Below, piece by piece: positions 18,722 through 28,145 of a stretch of DNA of 64,000 bases. The stretch comes from Nitrosomonas sp. Is35 (GTDB taxonomy: Bacteria; Pseudomonadota; Gammaproteobacteria; Burkholderiales; Nitrosomonadaceae). A program made the position numbers and the translations under genes. The notes beneath the pieces are model-generated. The model ran no database searches. It was given only the letters and a program-made list of their open reading frames with translations, and was not told the origin of the DNA. Within the stretch, counting starts at the first letter, position 1; every line of letters begins with the position of its first letter. The stretch is from assembly GCF_033063295.1 (NCBI RefSeq), contig NZ_JAWJZH010000001.1:1302001-1366000 (forward strand). The letters run 5' to 3'.

Positions 18722-21415
18722 ATGGGCCAATCGATGAGTAAACATTACCTCAGCCTGCTTTTCTCCCCGCGTTCCGTCGCCGTGATCGGCGCCAGCAACC
18801 GATTGGATTCGGTTGGCGGCGTCGTGTTCAAGAATATGCTGGATAACGGTTATCAGGGAAAACTGTATGCGGTGAATCCGAATCACACCGAGATCCAGGG
18901 TCTCTCTGCTTATGCCAGCATGGAGTCGATTGCTGAACCAGTCGATCTGGCGGTTATTATCACCCGGGCGGCAACGGTGCCGGATATCATCGAGTCATGC
19001 GGCAAGCGCGGCGTGCGGTTTGCTCTGGTATTGTCGGCGGGTTTCAGAGAGACCGGAGCGCAGGGCGTCGCGCTGGAGCGGGCCGTGGTTGAAAACGCCC
19101 GGCGTTACGGCATGCGGCTGATCGGACCGAATTGTCTGGGTATTTTGTGCCCGGCGTCGGGATTGAATGCCACGTTCAGCAACGGCGGCGCGAAAGCGGG
19201 CGGGTTGGCGCTGATTTCGCAATCCGGCGCATTCTGTACGGCCATCATGGACTGGGCGCGGCCCAACGATGTCGGTTTTTCTAGCATCATTTCGATGGGC
19301 TCCGCTGCCGGTATGGATTTTGGTGAGATACTCGACTACCTTGCATCCGATCCGCACACCGACAGTATTTTGCTGTATATCGAAGGCGTGCAGCATGCCC
19401 GCAGCTTTATGAGTGCGTTGCGCGCGGTGGCGCGGATCAAACCCATCTTCATCGTCAAAGCGGGCCGTCACGCGGCGGGTTCCAAAGCGGCGCTTTCCCA
19501 TACCGGCGCGCTGGTCGGCTCGGACGATGTATTCGATGCGGCCTTGCAGCGTTCCGGAGTGGTCCGGGTAGACACCATCGTGCAATTATTTTCCGCGGCC
19601 AAAGCGCTCTCAACCCATTTCCGTCCCGGCGGCAACCGGCTGGCCATTGTCACCAACGGCGGCGGTCCCGGCGTCATGGTGGCGGATCGGGCGGCTGACT
19701 TGGGGGTGGCGATGGCTACATTGTCCGATGGCACGTTAGCGCAACTGAACGCGGTTTTGCCGGATACGTGGTCGCACGGCAATCCGCTGGATATCATCGG
19801 TGATGCGACTGCGGAACGCTACCGCCATGCGGTTGCGCACTGTTTGCAGGATGACGGCGTGGACGGCGTGCTGGTGATTCTGACGCCGCAAGCGATGACC
19901 CGGCCGCTGGAAGTGGCCGATGCGATCATTGAGCTCTCGGCAAAATTCGATAAACCGCTGATTGCTTGCTGGATGGGAGAAGTGCAGGTCGACGCCGGCA
20001 GACAAGCGTTCAACCGGGCAGGAATCCCCAATTTCCGCACACCGGAACCCGCTGTCGAAGTGTTTTCCTTTATCTCCGCTTATTATCAAAATCAAAAGCT
20101 GCTGCTGCAAACCCCCGGCCCGATAGCCGATCACAGCGTGCCGGACGAAGAAGGCGCGCGCTTGTTGATTGAGGGCGCGTTGGCGGAGCATCGCAAGGTA
20201 CTGAGCGAGATCGAGTCGAAAGCAATTCTGGCGGCGTTTCGCATTCCGATCGCCAAAGCCGTGGTGGTGCGTTCTCCGAATGAAGCGCTGTTGATTGCGG
20301 AAGAATTCGGTTTTCCGGTGGTGATGAAAATCAATTCGCCGGATATCACGCATAAGTCCGATGTGGGTGGAATCCGCCTCAATCTCGGCAATGCACAAGC
20401 CGTCCGTGCGGCGTATCACGACATCATCCAATCGGTGCAAAAGAAAAATCCCGGCGCAAGAATAGATGGCATCGTCGTTGAACCGATGGTTATCAAGCCC
20501 AATGGCCGGGAGTTGATGGCCGGTGTGACCACGGATGCGGTATTCGGTCCGGTCATTACGTTCGGCGCGGGCGGTGTGCTGGTCGAAGTGCTGGGCGACC
20601 GCACCGTGGCTTTGCCGCCGTTAAATGGCTTCTTGGTGAAAGACATGATTCAGCGCACACGGATCGCCAAACTGCTGGGCGCTTTCCGTCACATGCCGGC
20701 GATCGACATGGCGGCGCTGGAAAATATTCTGTTGCGCGTGTCGGAAATGCTGTGCGCATTACCGTGGATTAAGGAAATGGACATCAATCCGCTGATCGTC
20801 GATGAAAACGGCGCGTGTGCCGTCGATGCGCGCATTGTCGTGGATTATCTGCTGCCTTCCGCCGATCGCTATGCGCACATGGCGATTCACCCGTATCCCG
20901 CCCACCTGATTACGCGCTGGCAATTGCCGGATGGCACGGACCTGACAATCCGGCCGATACGTCCGGAAGATGCGGAAATAGAGCAGGAATTTGTGCGCGG
21001 ATTATCCGCCGAAGCAAAATATTTCCGCTTCATGGATACCCTGCAAGAGCTTTCGCAAAGCATGCTGGTGCGTTTCACGCAAATTGATTATGACCGTGAA
21101 ATGGCGCTGATTGCCGTACTGAAACAGGATAACCGAGAGAAGGAATTGGGCGTATGCCGCTATGTGGCAAGCGCCGACGGTCAGTCCTGCGAGTTCGCTC
21201 TGGTTGTGGCGGATGAATGGCAAAACAAGGGCATCGGCAACAAATTGATGAATTGCCTGTTCGATGCCGCCCGTGCTAAGGGTATCAAAGTCATGGAAGG
21301 CGAAGTGCTGGCAACCAATCGATCGATGCTGGAGCTGGTGCACCGGCTTGGTTTCGAAGCGAGCATCAGCCAGGAAGATAGCGCCATCCGGCGGATTGTG
21401 AAACAGCTACTGTGA
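18722..21415 (+). CDS. Acyl-CoA synthetase (NDP-forming)-GNAT acetyltransferase fusion, PatZ/Pat-like
   Basis: A protein of 897 residues. The N-terminal CoA-binding domain has VAVIGASN near residue 20, followed by succinyl-CoA-ligase-like domains and an ATP-grasp domain (about 490-700, FPVVMKINSPDITHKSDVGG). The C-terminus carries a GNAT acetyltransferase domain (about 735-897, VADEWQNKGIGNKLM for acetyl-CoA binding). Enterobacterial PatZ has this order and acetylates lysines of metabolic enzymes such as acetyl-CoA synthetase. Whether the synthetase half is active cannot be seen, although the HTGALVGSD segment keeps the histidine that is phosphorylated in active ADP-forming enzymes. The start could also be ATG 18734 (MSKHYLS). 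Monocistronic in appearance. Confidence 0.88.
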   Translation: MGQSMSKHYLSLLFSPRSVAVIGASNRLDSVGGVVFKNMLDNGYQGKLYAVNPNHTEIQGLSAYASMESIAEPVDLAVIITRAATVPDIIESCGKRGVRFALVLSAGFRETGAQGVALERAVVENARRYGMRLIGPNCLGILCPASGLNATFSNGGAKAGGLALISQSGAFCTAIMDWARPNDVGFSSIISMGSAAGMDFGEILDYLASDPHTDSILLYIEGVQHARSFMSALRAVARIKPIFIVKAGRHAAGSKAALSHTGALVGSDDVFDAALQRSGVVRVDTIVQLFSAAKALSTHFRPGGNRLAIVTNGGGPGVMVADRAADLGVAMATLSDGTLAQLNAVLPDTWSHGNPLDIIGDATAERYRHAVAHCLQDDGVDGVLVILTPQAMTRPLEVADAIIELSAKFDKPLIACWMGEVQVDAGRQAFNRAGIPNFRTPEPAVEVFSFISAYYQNQKLLLQTPGPIADHSVPDEEGARLLIEGALAEHRKVLSEIESKAILAAFRIPIAKAVVVRSPNEALLIAEEFGFPVVMKINSPDITHKSDVGGIRLNLGNAQAVRAAYHDIIQSVQKKNPGARIDGIVVEPMVIKPNGRELMAGVTTDAVFGPVITFGAGGVLVEVLGDRTVALPPLNGFLVKDMIQRTRIAKLLGAFRHMPAIDMAALENILLRVSEMLCALPWIKEMDINPLIVDENGACAVDARIVVDYLLPSADRYAHMAIHPYPAHLITRWQLPDGTDLTIRPIRPEDAEIEQEFVRGLSAEAKYFRFMDTLQELSQSMLVRFTQIDYDREMALIAVLKQDNREKELGVCRYVASADGQSCEFALVVADEWQNKGIGNKLMNCLFDAARAKGIKVMEGEVLATNRSMLELVHRLGFEASISQEDSAIRRIVKQLL

Positions 21416-21519
21416 TCTTTCATTCCATGGTTTGATTTATAACGCATGCGGGCGATAATGCAATTTATTTGCGACTTGATTGAGCCGCTACGACTAATCC
21501 ATTTTTTCCGGTTTTCTTC

Positions 21520-22194
21520 ATGACCAATGATTCTTTAACACCTGCCTGTGACAGTTTGAATATCCTGGATTGCACGCAATGCCCGCGCCTGGCTGGTTTT
21601 TTGCAAGCGGTCAGAACGCAACACCCGGATTATCATGCGCGCCCCGTTAGTGCGTTCGGTGACGCGAACCCCAAATTGCTGATCGTCGGTATGGCGCCCG
21701 GCATGCACGGCGCCAATCGCACCGGGCGGCCGTTTACCGGCGATTATGCGGGAATTTTGCTGTATCAAACCTTGCATAAGTACGGTTTCGCCACCCATCA
21801 TGAATCGGTGTCGTCTGATGACGAATTGCAACTGACTGGCTGTCGCATCACCAATGCAGTGAAATGCCTGCCGCCGGAGAATAAGCCGACACCGCAAGAA
21901 ATCAAGCAATGCAATCAATATCTGTCGGTCGAACTCGATCAGTTTGTGCAACAAGGCGGTGCCGCCGTGCTCGCACTGGGTGGGATCGCGCATCGGGCGG
22001 TGCGGCTGAGCTTGCGGCTGAAAGCGAAGGATTATCCGTTCGGTCACGGCCGGGTGCATCAATTACCACCGGGCAATGGTGTACGGCTTTATGACAGTTA
22101 TCATTGCAGCCGCTACAATACGCAAACCAAACGCTTGACGGCGGAAATGTTCGAACAAGTGTTTGCTAACATCGTTGCTGAACTTCAGTCATAA
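21520..22194 (+). CDS. Uracil-DNA glycosylase, family 5 (UDGb)
   Basis: Removes uracil and some other damaged bases from DNA. The 224-residue protein shows the family 5 signature GMAPGMHGANRTGRPFTGD at about residues 58-76. The C-terminal YHCSRYNTQTKRLT segment matches the usual H-S-x-N motif. Cysteines that would hold a [4Fe-4S] cluster are present: the CTQC pair near residue 19 and two more in the CRITNAVKCLPP to IKQC stretch. This family is typical of thermophiles and actinobacteria but also occurs in many proteobacteria. There is no linked repair gene except uvrC two genes downstream. Confidence 0.88.
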   Translation: MTNDSLTPACDSLNILDCTQCPRLAGFLQAVRTQHPDYHARPVSAFGDANPKLLIVGMAPGMHGANRTGRPFTGDYAGILLYQTLHKYGFATHHESVSSDDELQLTGCRITNAVKCLPPENKPTPQEIKQCNQYLSVELDQFVQQGGAAVLALGGIAHRAVRLSLRLKAKDYPFGHGRVHQLPPGNGVRLYDSYHCSRYNTQTKRLTAEMFEQVFANIVAELQS

Positions 22195-22221
22195 CAATCC
22201 ATTAAGAAGGAGAAATTTTAC

Positions 22222-22410
22222 ATGCCTTACGTCAATATCCGTGTGGCGGGAACCTTAACGCGCGAGCAAAAACGGCAGATCGCCGAGGAACTGACCGATA
22301 CGCTGGAGCGCATCGCCAAGAAACCGAAATCGTATACCTATATTTGCTTTGACGAATTGCCCGTTGAAAACTGGGCGGTGGCGGGAAAATTGCTCGGTAG
22401 CGAGGATTAA
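22222..22410 (+). CDS. 4-oxalocrotonate tautomerase family protein
   Basis: A 62-residue protein that would use its N-terminal proline as general base after removal of the methionine: it begins MPYVNIRVAG. The beta-alpha-beta fold pattern and length fit the 4-OT family, whose members act as hexamers on enol-keto tautomerisation. The natural substrate is unknown; nothing in the neighbourhood suggests aromatic degradation. A strong AAGGAG site precedes the ATG. The gene is six bases from uvrC, so the two may be co-expressed. Confidence 0.88.
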   Translation: MPYVNIRVAGTLTREQKRQIAEELTDTLERIAKKPKSYTYICFDELPVENWAVAGKLLGSED

Positions 22411-22415
22411 GCGGT

Positions 22416-24233
22416 TTGACCGACACCGTCTTTAACGCCAAGGCGTTTTGCCGGGACTTGCCGCTGCAACCGGGCGTTTACCGCATGCTCAACGCCAAAG
22501 GCGAAGTGATTTACGTCGGCAAGGCGGTGAGCCTGAGAAAGCGAGTTTCTTCGTATTTTCAGAAAAGTAATCTGGCGCCCAGAACGCAATTGATGGTGTC
22601 GCAGGTGAACGGGATTGAAACCACGGTCACCCGTTCGGAAGCCGAAGCGTTGCTGCTGGAAAACAATCTGATCAAAAGCCTGAAGCCGCGCTATAACATT
22701 CTGTTCCGCGACGATAAGTCGTATCCGTATGTGATTCTAAGCGGACATGAATTTCCCCGCCTGGGGTTTTATCGCGGCGTGCTGGATAAAACACACCAGT
22801 ATTTCGGGCCGTATCCGAACGCCGGTATCGTGCGCGAGAGCATCCAGTTGCTGCAAAAGATTTTCCGCTTGCGCACTTGCGAAGACAGCGTGTTCAGCAA
22901 TCGCACCCGGCCCTGTCTGTTGTATCAGATCAAGCGTTGCAGCGGTCCGTGCATCCATCGGATCAGCCCGCAGGAATACCAAGCAGACGTTAATAATGCC
23001 GAATTGTTTTTGCAAGGCAAGCAAACCGAAGTGATGGAAGTGATCAACACCAAGATGTTGCAAGCTTCCGAGCGATTGGAATTTGAACAGGCCGCGCTAT
23101 TTCGCGATCAGATTCAGGCGTTGCGCCGCATCCGCGAGAAACAGTTTGTCGATAGTGGCAAAGCGCTCGATGCCGATGTGGTCGCTTGCGTGCTATCGCC
23201 GGATGGCTCCGGCAAAGCATGCGTCAACTTGGCGATGATTCGCGGCGGACGGCATTTGGGCGACAAAAGCTTTTTCCCGCAAAACGCCGACGATTACAGC
23301 GCAGCGAATGTGGTCGAAGCATTCTTGGCGCAGCATTACTTGAACCGCAGCGCACCGCCGCTGATTATTCTGGGCGAGAAAATCGAACGCGAAGCATTGC
23401 AGCAATTGCTGACCGAGCAATGCGGACACAAAATCACCATCCAACTGAATCCGATCGGCGAGAAGCGCGTGTGGCTCAACATGGCCATCGAGAATGCGCA
23501 GCTGGCGTTAAAACAGATGATGAGCCGCCATGCCAGTCAGGAAAAGCGCTTGCAAGCGTTGCAGCAGGAATTGCAGATGCCGGGAATCCAGCGCATCGAA
23601 TGTTTCGACATCAGCCATACGCTCGGCGAAGCAACCGTGGCGTCGTGCGTGGTGTACGATAATTTTGCCATGCGCAATAATGAGTACCGCCGCTACAACA
23701 TCGATGGCATCACGCCCGGCGACGATTATGCCGCGATGCGCGAAGCTTTGTCGCGGCGCTATCAGAAAGTGGTCAGCGGCGAAGGGCAATTGCCCGATCT
23801 GATTTTGATCGACGGCGGCAAAGGACAAGTCACGGCAGCGCAGGAAGCCTTGCAGGAGCTCGGTATATCCGACGCCAACTTGCTGGGCGTGGCGAAAGGC
23901 GAAGAACGCAAGCCCGGCCTGGAACAATTGATTTCTCCGTTGTTCGAAAAGCCGTTACAATTGCCCAGCGAGCATGCGGCACTCCACCTGATTCAGCAAA
24001 TCCGCGACGAAGCGCACCGTTTTGCGATACAAGGCCACCGCGGCCGGCGCGCCAAAGCCCGCACCAGTTCCACGCTGGAGAATATCGAAGGCGTTGGCGC
24101 CAAGCGCAGGCAGCAATTGTTGGGCCGGTTTGGCGGATTGAAAGGCGTGTTGACCGCGAGCATCGAAGAATTACAACAAACTGAGGGAATCAGCCGGAAA
24201 TTGGCGGAAAAAATCTATAAGGAATTACATTAA
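22416..24233 (+). CDS. uvrC: Excinuclease ABC subunit C
   Basis: Nuclease that makes both incisions in nucleotide excision repair. The 605-residue protein has the GIY-YIG domain at the N-terminus (QPGVYRMLNAKGEVIYVGKA), a cysteine cluster (CLLYQIKRCSGPC) and a UvrB-interacting UVR motif near residues 205-240. The RNase H-like 3'/5' nuclease domain follows (ECFDISHTLGE, LILIDGGKGQ), then two helix-hairpin-helix motifs at the C-terminus. The start is a TTG; it gives the conserved N-terminus and no ATG lies nearby in frame. The order uvrC-pgsA is common in proteobacteria. Confidence 0.96.
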   Translation: MTDTVFNAKAFCRDLPLQPGVYRMLNAKGEVIYVGKAVSLRKRVSSYFQKSNLAPRTQLMVSQVNGIETTVTRSEAEALLLENNLIKSLKPRYNILFRDDKSYPYVILSGHEFPRLGFYRGVLDKTHQYFGPYPNAGIVRESIQLLQKIFRLRTCEDSVFSNRTRPCLLYQIKRCSGPCIHRISPQEYQADVNNAELFLQGKQTEVMEVINTKMLQASERLEFEQAALFRDQIQALRRIREKQFVDSGKALDADVVACVLSPDGSGKACVNLAMIRGGRHLGDKSFFPQNADDYSAANVVEAFLAQHYLNRSAPPLIILGEKIEREALQQLLTEQCGHKITIQLNPIGEKRVWLNMAIENAQLALKQMMSRHASQEKRLQALQQELQMPGIQRIECFDISHTLGEATVASCVVYDNFAMRNNEYRRYNIDGITPGDDYAAMREALSRRYQKVVSGEGQLPDLILIDGGKGQVTAAQEALQELGISDANLLGVAKGEERKPGLEQLISPLFEKPLQLPSEHAALHLIQQIRDEAHRFAIQGHRGRRAKARTSSTLENIEGVGAKRRQQLLGRFGGLKGVLTASIEELQQTEGISRKLAEKIYKELH

Positions 24234-24290
24234 TTTCGCGCTGGATAGTTATCCAACGGCTTCCCTTTAAACAATCCATTTCATATCATC

Positions 24291-24875
24291 ATGCCTTTCA
24301 ACCTCCCCAATATTCTGACCTGGCTGCGCATTCTGGCCATTCCGCTATTTGTCGGTATTTTCTATCTGCCGCACACCTGGCTGTCGCCGGTGCAGCAGAA
24401 TTTAGTGGCGACCGTGATTTTTGCCGGTGCCGCGATTACCGATTGGCTGGATGGTTATCTGGCGCGCGTCCTTAATCAAACCTCGGCATTCGGCGCATTT
24501 CTCGATCCGGTCGCCGACAAACTGATGGTCTGCGCGGCTTTGATCGTGCTGGTTTATCTGGAGCGGCTGGATGCGCCCATCGCCTTTGTGATCATCGGAC
24601 GGGAGATTACCGTATCGGCATTGCGCGAATGGATGGCGCAAATCGGCCAATCGAAAAGCGTCGCGGTATCTTTCCTCGGCAAAATCAAAACCACGTCACA
24701 AATGATCGCCATTCCGCTGCTGCTGTACCATGAAAAAATCGGCGAGCATTTCGATCCGCAGCAAGTCGGCACTTGGTTTATTTACATTGCCGCGGTGTTA
24801 ACGCTGTGGTCGATGTTTTATTACCTGAAAGCCGCCGTACCGAAGGTACTGGAAGATGAAAAAAAACGTTCCTGA
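24291..24875 (+). CDS. pgsA: CDP-diacylglycerol-glycerol-3-phosphate 3-phosphatidyltransferase
   Basis: Integral membrane enzyme that makes phosphatidylglycerophosphate, the committed step to phosphatidylglycerol. The 194-residue protein holds the CDP-alcohol phosphatidyltransferase signature DWLDGYLARVLNQTSAFGAF, continuing LDPVADK (about residues 44-70). Several membrane helices flank it. It follows uvrC by 57 bases in the usual order. Ends in a basic tail, DEKKRS. Confidence 0.96.
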   Translation: MPFNLPNILTWLRILAIPLFVGIFYLPHTWLSPVQQNLVATVIFAGAAITDWLDGYLARVLNQTSAFGAFLDPVADKLMVCAALIVLVYLERLDAPIAFVIIGREITVSALREWMAQIGQSKSVAVSFLGKIKTTSQMIAIPLLLYHEKIGEHFDPQQVGTWFIYIAAVLTLWSMFYYLKAAVPKVLEDEKKRS

Positions 24876-24907
24876 TGGTTTCACACACATGACTGGGACG
24901 ATCAGCA

Positions 24908-25348
24908 ATGAAAATCTGGATTGATGCCGATGCCTGTCCGGTGGTGATTAAAGAAATTCTCTTTCGAGCGGCCGAACGAACGAAACGGCAGTTGATCCTG
25001 ATCGCCAATCATCCCCTCTACATCCCGCCATCGCCCTTTATCTGCATGCAGCAAGTCGAATCCGGGTTTGACGTGGCCGACAATGAAATCGTTAAACGAG
25101 TGGAAAGCGGCGATCTGGTGATTACCAGTGATATTCCCTTGGCGGCGGAAGTGATCCGGAAACAAGGTCTGGTACTGAGTCCGCGCGGCGAACTGTACAC
25201 CAAGGAAAACATCGGCGCGCGTTTAAGCATGCGGGATTTCATGGAAAATCTGCGCAACAGCGGCGTGGATACCGGCGGCCAGTCCGCCTTGAATCAAAAT
25301 GACCGCAAAATGTTTGCCAATCAATTGGATAAGTTATTGGCACAATAA
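24908..25348 (+). CDS. YaiI/YqxD family protein (DUF188)
   Basis: A 146-residue soluble protein of the DUF188 family. It begins with the family's hallmark [18 protein letters not shown] and contains [19 protein letters not shown] and the C-terminal LDKLL segment. The fold is related to PIN-like nuclease domains by its acidic residues, but the biochemical role is not established. It lies 32 bases after pgsA and may be part of the same transcript. The 174 bases after it show no clear gene. Confidence 0.88.
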   Translation: MKIWIDADACPVVIKEILFRAAERTKRQLILIANHPLYIPPSPFICMQQVESGFDVADNEIVKRVESGDLVITSDIPLAAEVIRKQGLVLSPRGELYTKENIGARLSMRDFMENLRNSGVDTGGQSALNQNDRKMFANQLDKLLAQ

Positions 25349-25522
25349 CCGGACTGGGTCTTATTCTGTCAAGACTGGCATCACCCATCTGGTCGTGACT
25401 TGCTTGCCTTTTCAGGCCGGAAAGATCGCGGAAGCCTGCCGCTATCGTATAAAGATCATCATTACGCTGTAAGCCGTTCTGGAATCCCGTAATCATTTGC
25501 TTCCCGTTAGGCTGGGTATTGA

Positions 25523-25783
25523 TTACATTCGCAATTGCTTGTTAAACATAGATTCCAATGCACGTAGCGATACGGCTTGCTGCAAGACCCTTTTCCCTGC
25601 GTTTTTTCTCTGCTTTAAAATTAATTCATGCAATTTCTGCTCGGTTATGTCAAAAAAATGTTTCTTTCTCTTGCCATTTATCGATGTTTGCATTTTCGCT
25701 TTGATGCCAGCGTTTTCCAGTTTTCGCTTGGCTGTAATAGCGCAACAACCCAATATTTCTGATACTTGTTTGGTGGTTAACAT
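25523..25783 (-). CDS. Small helix-turn-helix protein, hypothetical
   Basis: An 86-residue basic protein starting MLTTKQVSEILGCCAITAK. The N-terminal segment resembles the winged helix-turn-helix of MerR/excisionase-type DNA-binding proteins (TTKQVSEILG is a typical first helix-turn). The rest is rich in lysine and arginine. An in-frame ATG 27 bases upstream exists, but AAGGAAAT just before 25783 favours this start. It sits alone, on the strand opposite to its neighbours, between core genes and an IS-disrupted gene. It could be a remnant of a mobile element, for example an excisionase-like regulator. No partner recombinase is present. Confidence 0.5.
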   Translation of the reverse strand: MLTTKQVSEILGCCAITAKRKLENAGIKAKMQTSINGKRKKHFFDITEQKLHELILKQRKNAGKRVLQQAVSLRALESMFNKQLRM

Positions 25784-26363
25784 TTTTATTTCCTTGGTCA
25801 GCAATTTCATTTGTTTTTATAAAAAATGAATTTTATTCAGTCGACTGTTACGCCTGAATGACAATTTTCAGAAACCGCTATGCGGAATTACTGATAACTG
25901 CCTATGCCATTGAGAAGATCGGATCCGGTTCATATTTCTGTCATGCTGCTGTCATTCCAGCGTGCAAAAATTGCACGGCTTCCCAGTATCAAGATTTATC
26001 ATCAAATGACTGAATTTCATAGAACTTCGTAGGAAATGGATATGATAATTTTTACACAAAAATCAAAAATAATTCTGCCAATGCTTTTGGCAATCTCATT
26101 GGTAGTACCGATTGCAAATGCAACGCCTGTATTACTGGGTATCGGTAATCTCCCAGGTGCCGGAAGTGATTTGTCTGGTCTGACAGATACACTTGAAAGT
26201 GGAGTTTCTGCTAACCTACTTGGCGGAATGGGTTCTGGTTTTGCATATGCCGGCAACAATACATTCTTGGCATTGCCGGATAGGGGGCCGAATGCGCTTG
26301 CCTATGCGGGAGGAAGTGCCGTGGATAACACGACATCCTATATTTCTCGCTTTCATACAATTA

Positions 26364-26370
26364 GCTTAAG
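26364..26370. repeat. Target site duplication, left copy (IS481 element)
   Basis: GCTTAAG, repeated at 28582-28588 directly outside the other end of the element. Confidence 0.88.
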
Positions 26371-26800
26371 TGTAAGAAATCTCAGGGTTGTTTACAGAGA
26401 GGTTGATTGAAATAAGCGTGAAGTATTTCATAAGGGGTAGCATTATTCAAACTCTTATGAGGTTTGACGGTATTGTAGAAGTTAATGAAACGGGAAAGCA
26501 GAACGCGCCGATCGGCGCAGTCTTTAAAGGAAATCTGGCTGTGCCACATATCCATCAGGGTGCGGATGACTCGTTCGGCTTTGCCGTTGGTTTGCGGACG
26601 ATTGATGCGGGTAAACTTCTGTCCGATACCGTGTTGTGTGCAAGCTTTGCCGAAAGCATGGCCGTCAGTTCCTTTAAATTCCTTGCCGTTATCGGAATAA
26701 GCGCAGTCGATCTGATACGGACATTGGGCAATGACAGTGTCTATGAGAAAGCGAGCTGCGCTGTGTTGAGTTTTATCGGGAAAAATATCGGCATACAGCT

Positions 26801-26808
26801 CCCTGGAA
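26801..26808. repeat. Target site duplication, left copy (IS256 element)
   Basis: CCCTGGAA, repeated at 28138-28145. Confidence 0.9.
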
Positions 26809-28137
26809 GGAGGTGTAAATAATTTTGTGTAAATGGTCATATTGCAGGAAACTGTTTATATATTTTTGGAGCAAAAATGACCACACCCAAACCCCTGCCA
26901 GCCGGCTTAATTGATAGCCTGCTGGCCGATTACAAAAAGCCAGAAGATTTAATCGGTGAGCATGGTCTTCTCAAGCAACTCACCAAAGCGTTGGTTGAAC
27001 GTGCCTTGCAAGCAGAAATGGCCGATCATCTTGGTCACGATAAGCACGAAACGGTAGTCAATGCCACTGGCAATACCAGAAATGGTAAAAGCCGTAAGAC
27101 CCTGAAAGGTGAATTCGGTGAGTTACCCATCGAGATCCCCCGTGACCGTGAGGGCAGCTTCGAGCCTCTGATCATTTCCAAGCATCAGACCCGCTGGGCG
27201 GGCTTTGATGACAAGATCCTCTCGCTGTATGCCCGTGGCATGACAGTGCGTGAAATCCAACAGCACCTCACTGAAATGTATGGCACAGAAGTATCGCCTA
27301 CGCTCATTTCTACGGTCACTGATGGCGTAATGGATGAAGTGAAGCAGTGGCAATCCCGGCCTCTCGATGCGGTGTATCCTGTGATCTATCTCGATTGTAT
27401 CCATGCCAAAGTTCGTGACGCTGGTAGCGTTCGTACCAAAGCGATTTACCTGGCGATCGGCATTAACATGGAGGGCCATAAAGAAATACTGGGCTTATGG
27501 ATTGCTCAGACCGAGGGTGCCAAGTTCTGGCTCAGCGTTGTCACTGAACTCAAAAATCGTGGCGTGCAAGATATCTTTATCGCCTGTGTCGATGGCTTAA
27601 AGGGCTTTCCCGAAGCGATTGAAACCATCTATCCACATGCCATTGTACAACTCTGTATCGTGCACATGGTTCGTAATAGTCTCAACTACGTCGGCTGGAA
27701 TAAACGCAAGGAAGTAGCTGCTGATTTACGTTTGGTCTACAGCGCCGCCACGATTGATGAGGCTGAACACGCGTTAGCCGACTTTGAAGATAAATGGAAC
27801 TATGCTTATCCACCGATCGCCCGATCTTGGCGCAATAACTGGCAACGCATCATTCCATTCTTCGACTACCCGCCTGAGATACGGCGCATTATTTACACCA
27901 CCAATGCGATTGAGTCAGTCAATATGAGCCTACGCAAAGTCAGCAAAAACCGTGGATCGTTTCCCAACGATGAAGCTGTGATCAAATTGTTCTATTTGGC
28001 TCTCAGCAATATCGCCAAAAAATGGTCTATGCCACTAAGAGATTGGAAACCGGCACTAAACAGGTTTACTATTCAATTTAACGAAAGAATGCCTCGGCAT
28101 TATTAACCACCGTTTACACAAAATCTAGGACACCCCC
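26809..28137 (+). mobile_element. IS256-family insertion sequence, apparently complete
   Basis: 1329 bp. The left end GGAGGTGTAAATAATTTTGT and the reverse complement of the right end GGGGGTGTCCTAGATTTTGT form inverted repeats, with about 22 matches in 29 bases. The target CCCTGGAA is duplicated at 26801-26808 and 28138-28145. The 8-base duplication, the length and the 409-residue transposase all fit the IS256 family. The right end runs into a stretch of eight C residues (28133-28140), five from the element and three from the target copy. Confidence 0.92.
26877..28106 (+). CDS. IS256-family transposase
   Basis: 409-residue mutator-type transposase that cuts and joins the IS ends. Start ATG follows GGAGC at a suitable distance. 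The DDE residues are visible: D in VIYLDCIHAKVRD (near residue 175), D in IACVDGLKGFPEAIE (near residue 240) and E in TNAIESVNMSLRK (near residue 343). N-terminal TKALVERALQAEMADHLG and the C-terminal RFTIQFNERM tail are typical. Nothing suggests inactivation. Confidence 0.95.
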   Translation: MTTPKPLPAGLIDSLLADYKKPEDLIGEHGLLKQLTKALVERALQAEMADHLGHDKHETVVNATGNTRNGKSRKTLKGEFGELPIEIPRDREGSFEPLIISKHQTRWAGFDDKILSLYARGMTVREIQQHLTEMYGTEVSPTLISTVTDGVMDEVKQWQSRPLDAVYPVIYLDCIHAKVRDAGSVRTKAIYLAIGINMEGHKEILGLWIAQTEGAKFWLSVVTELKNRGVQDIFIACVDGLKGFPEAIETIYPHAIVQLCIVHMVRNSLNYVGWNKRKEVAADLRLVYSAATIDEAEHALADFEDKWNYAYPPIARSWRNNWQRIIPFFDYPPEIRRIIYTTNAIESVNMSLRKVSKNRGSFPNDEAVIKLFYLALSNIAKKWSMPLRDWKPALNRFTIQFNERMPRHY

Positions 28138-28145
28138 CCCTGGAA
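28138..28145. repeat. Target site duplication, right copy (IS256 element)
   Basis: CCCTGGAA, matching 26801-26808. Collapsing the two copies restores the IS481 transposase reading frame. Confidence 0.9.

Noticed and set aside
26388..26822. Plus-strand frame of 144 codons over the IS481 transposase C-terminus
   Set aside because: Antisense to a transposase fragment with a clear DDE core.
28133..28140. Run of eight C as a possible phase-variation tract
   Set aside because: It is simply the IS256 right end (five C) meeting the target duplication (three C); it lies in no functional reading frame.
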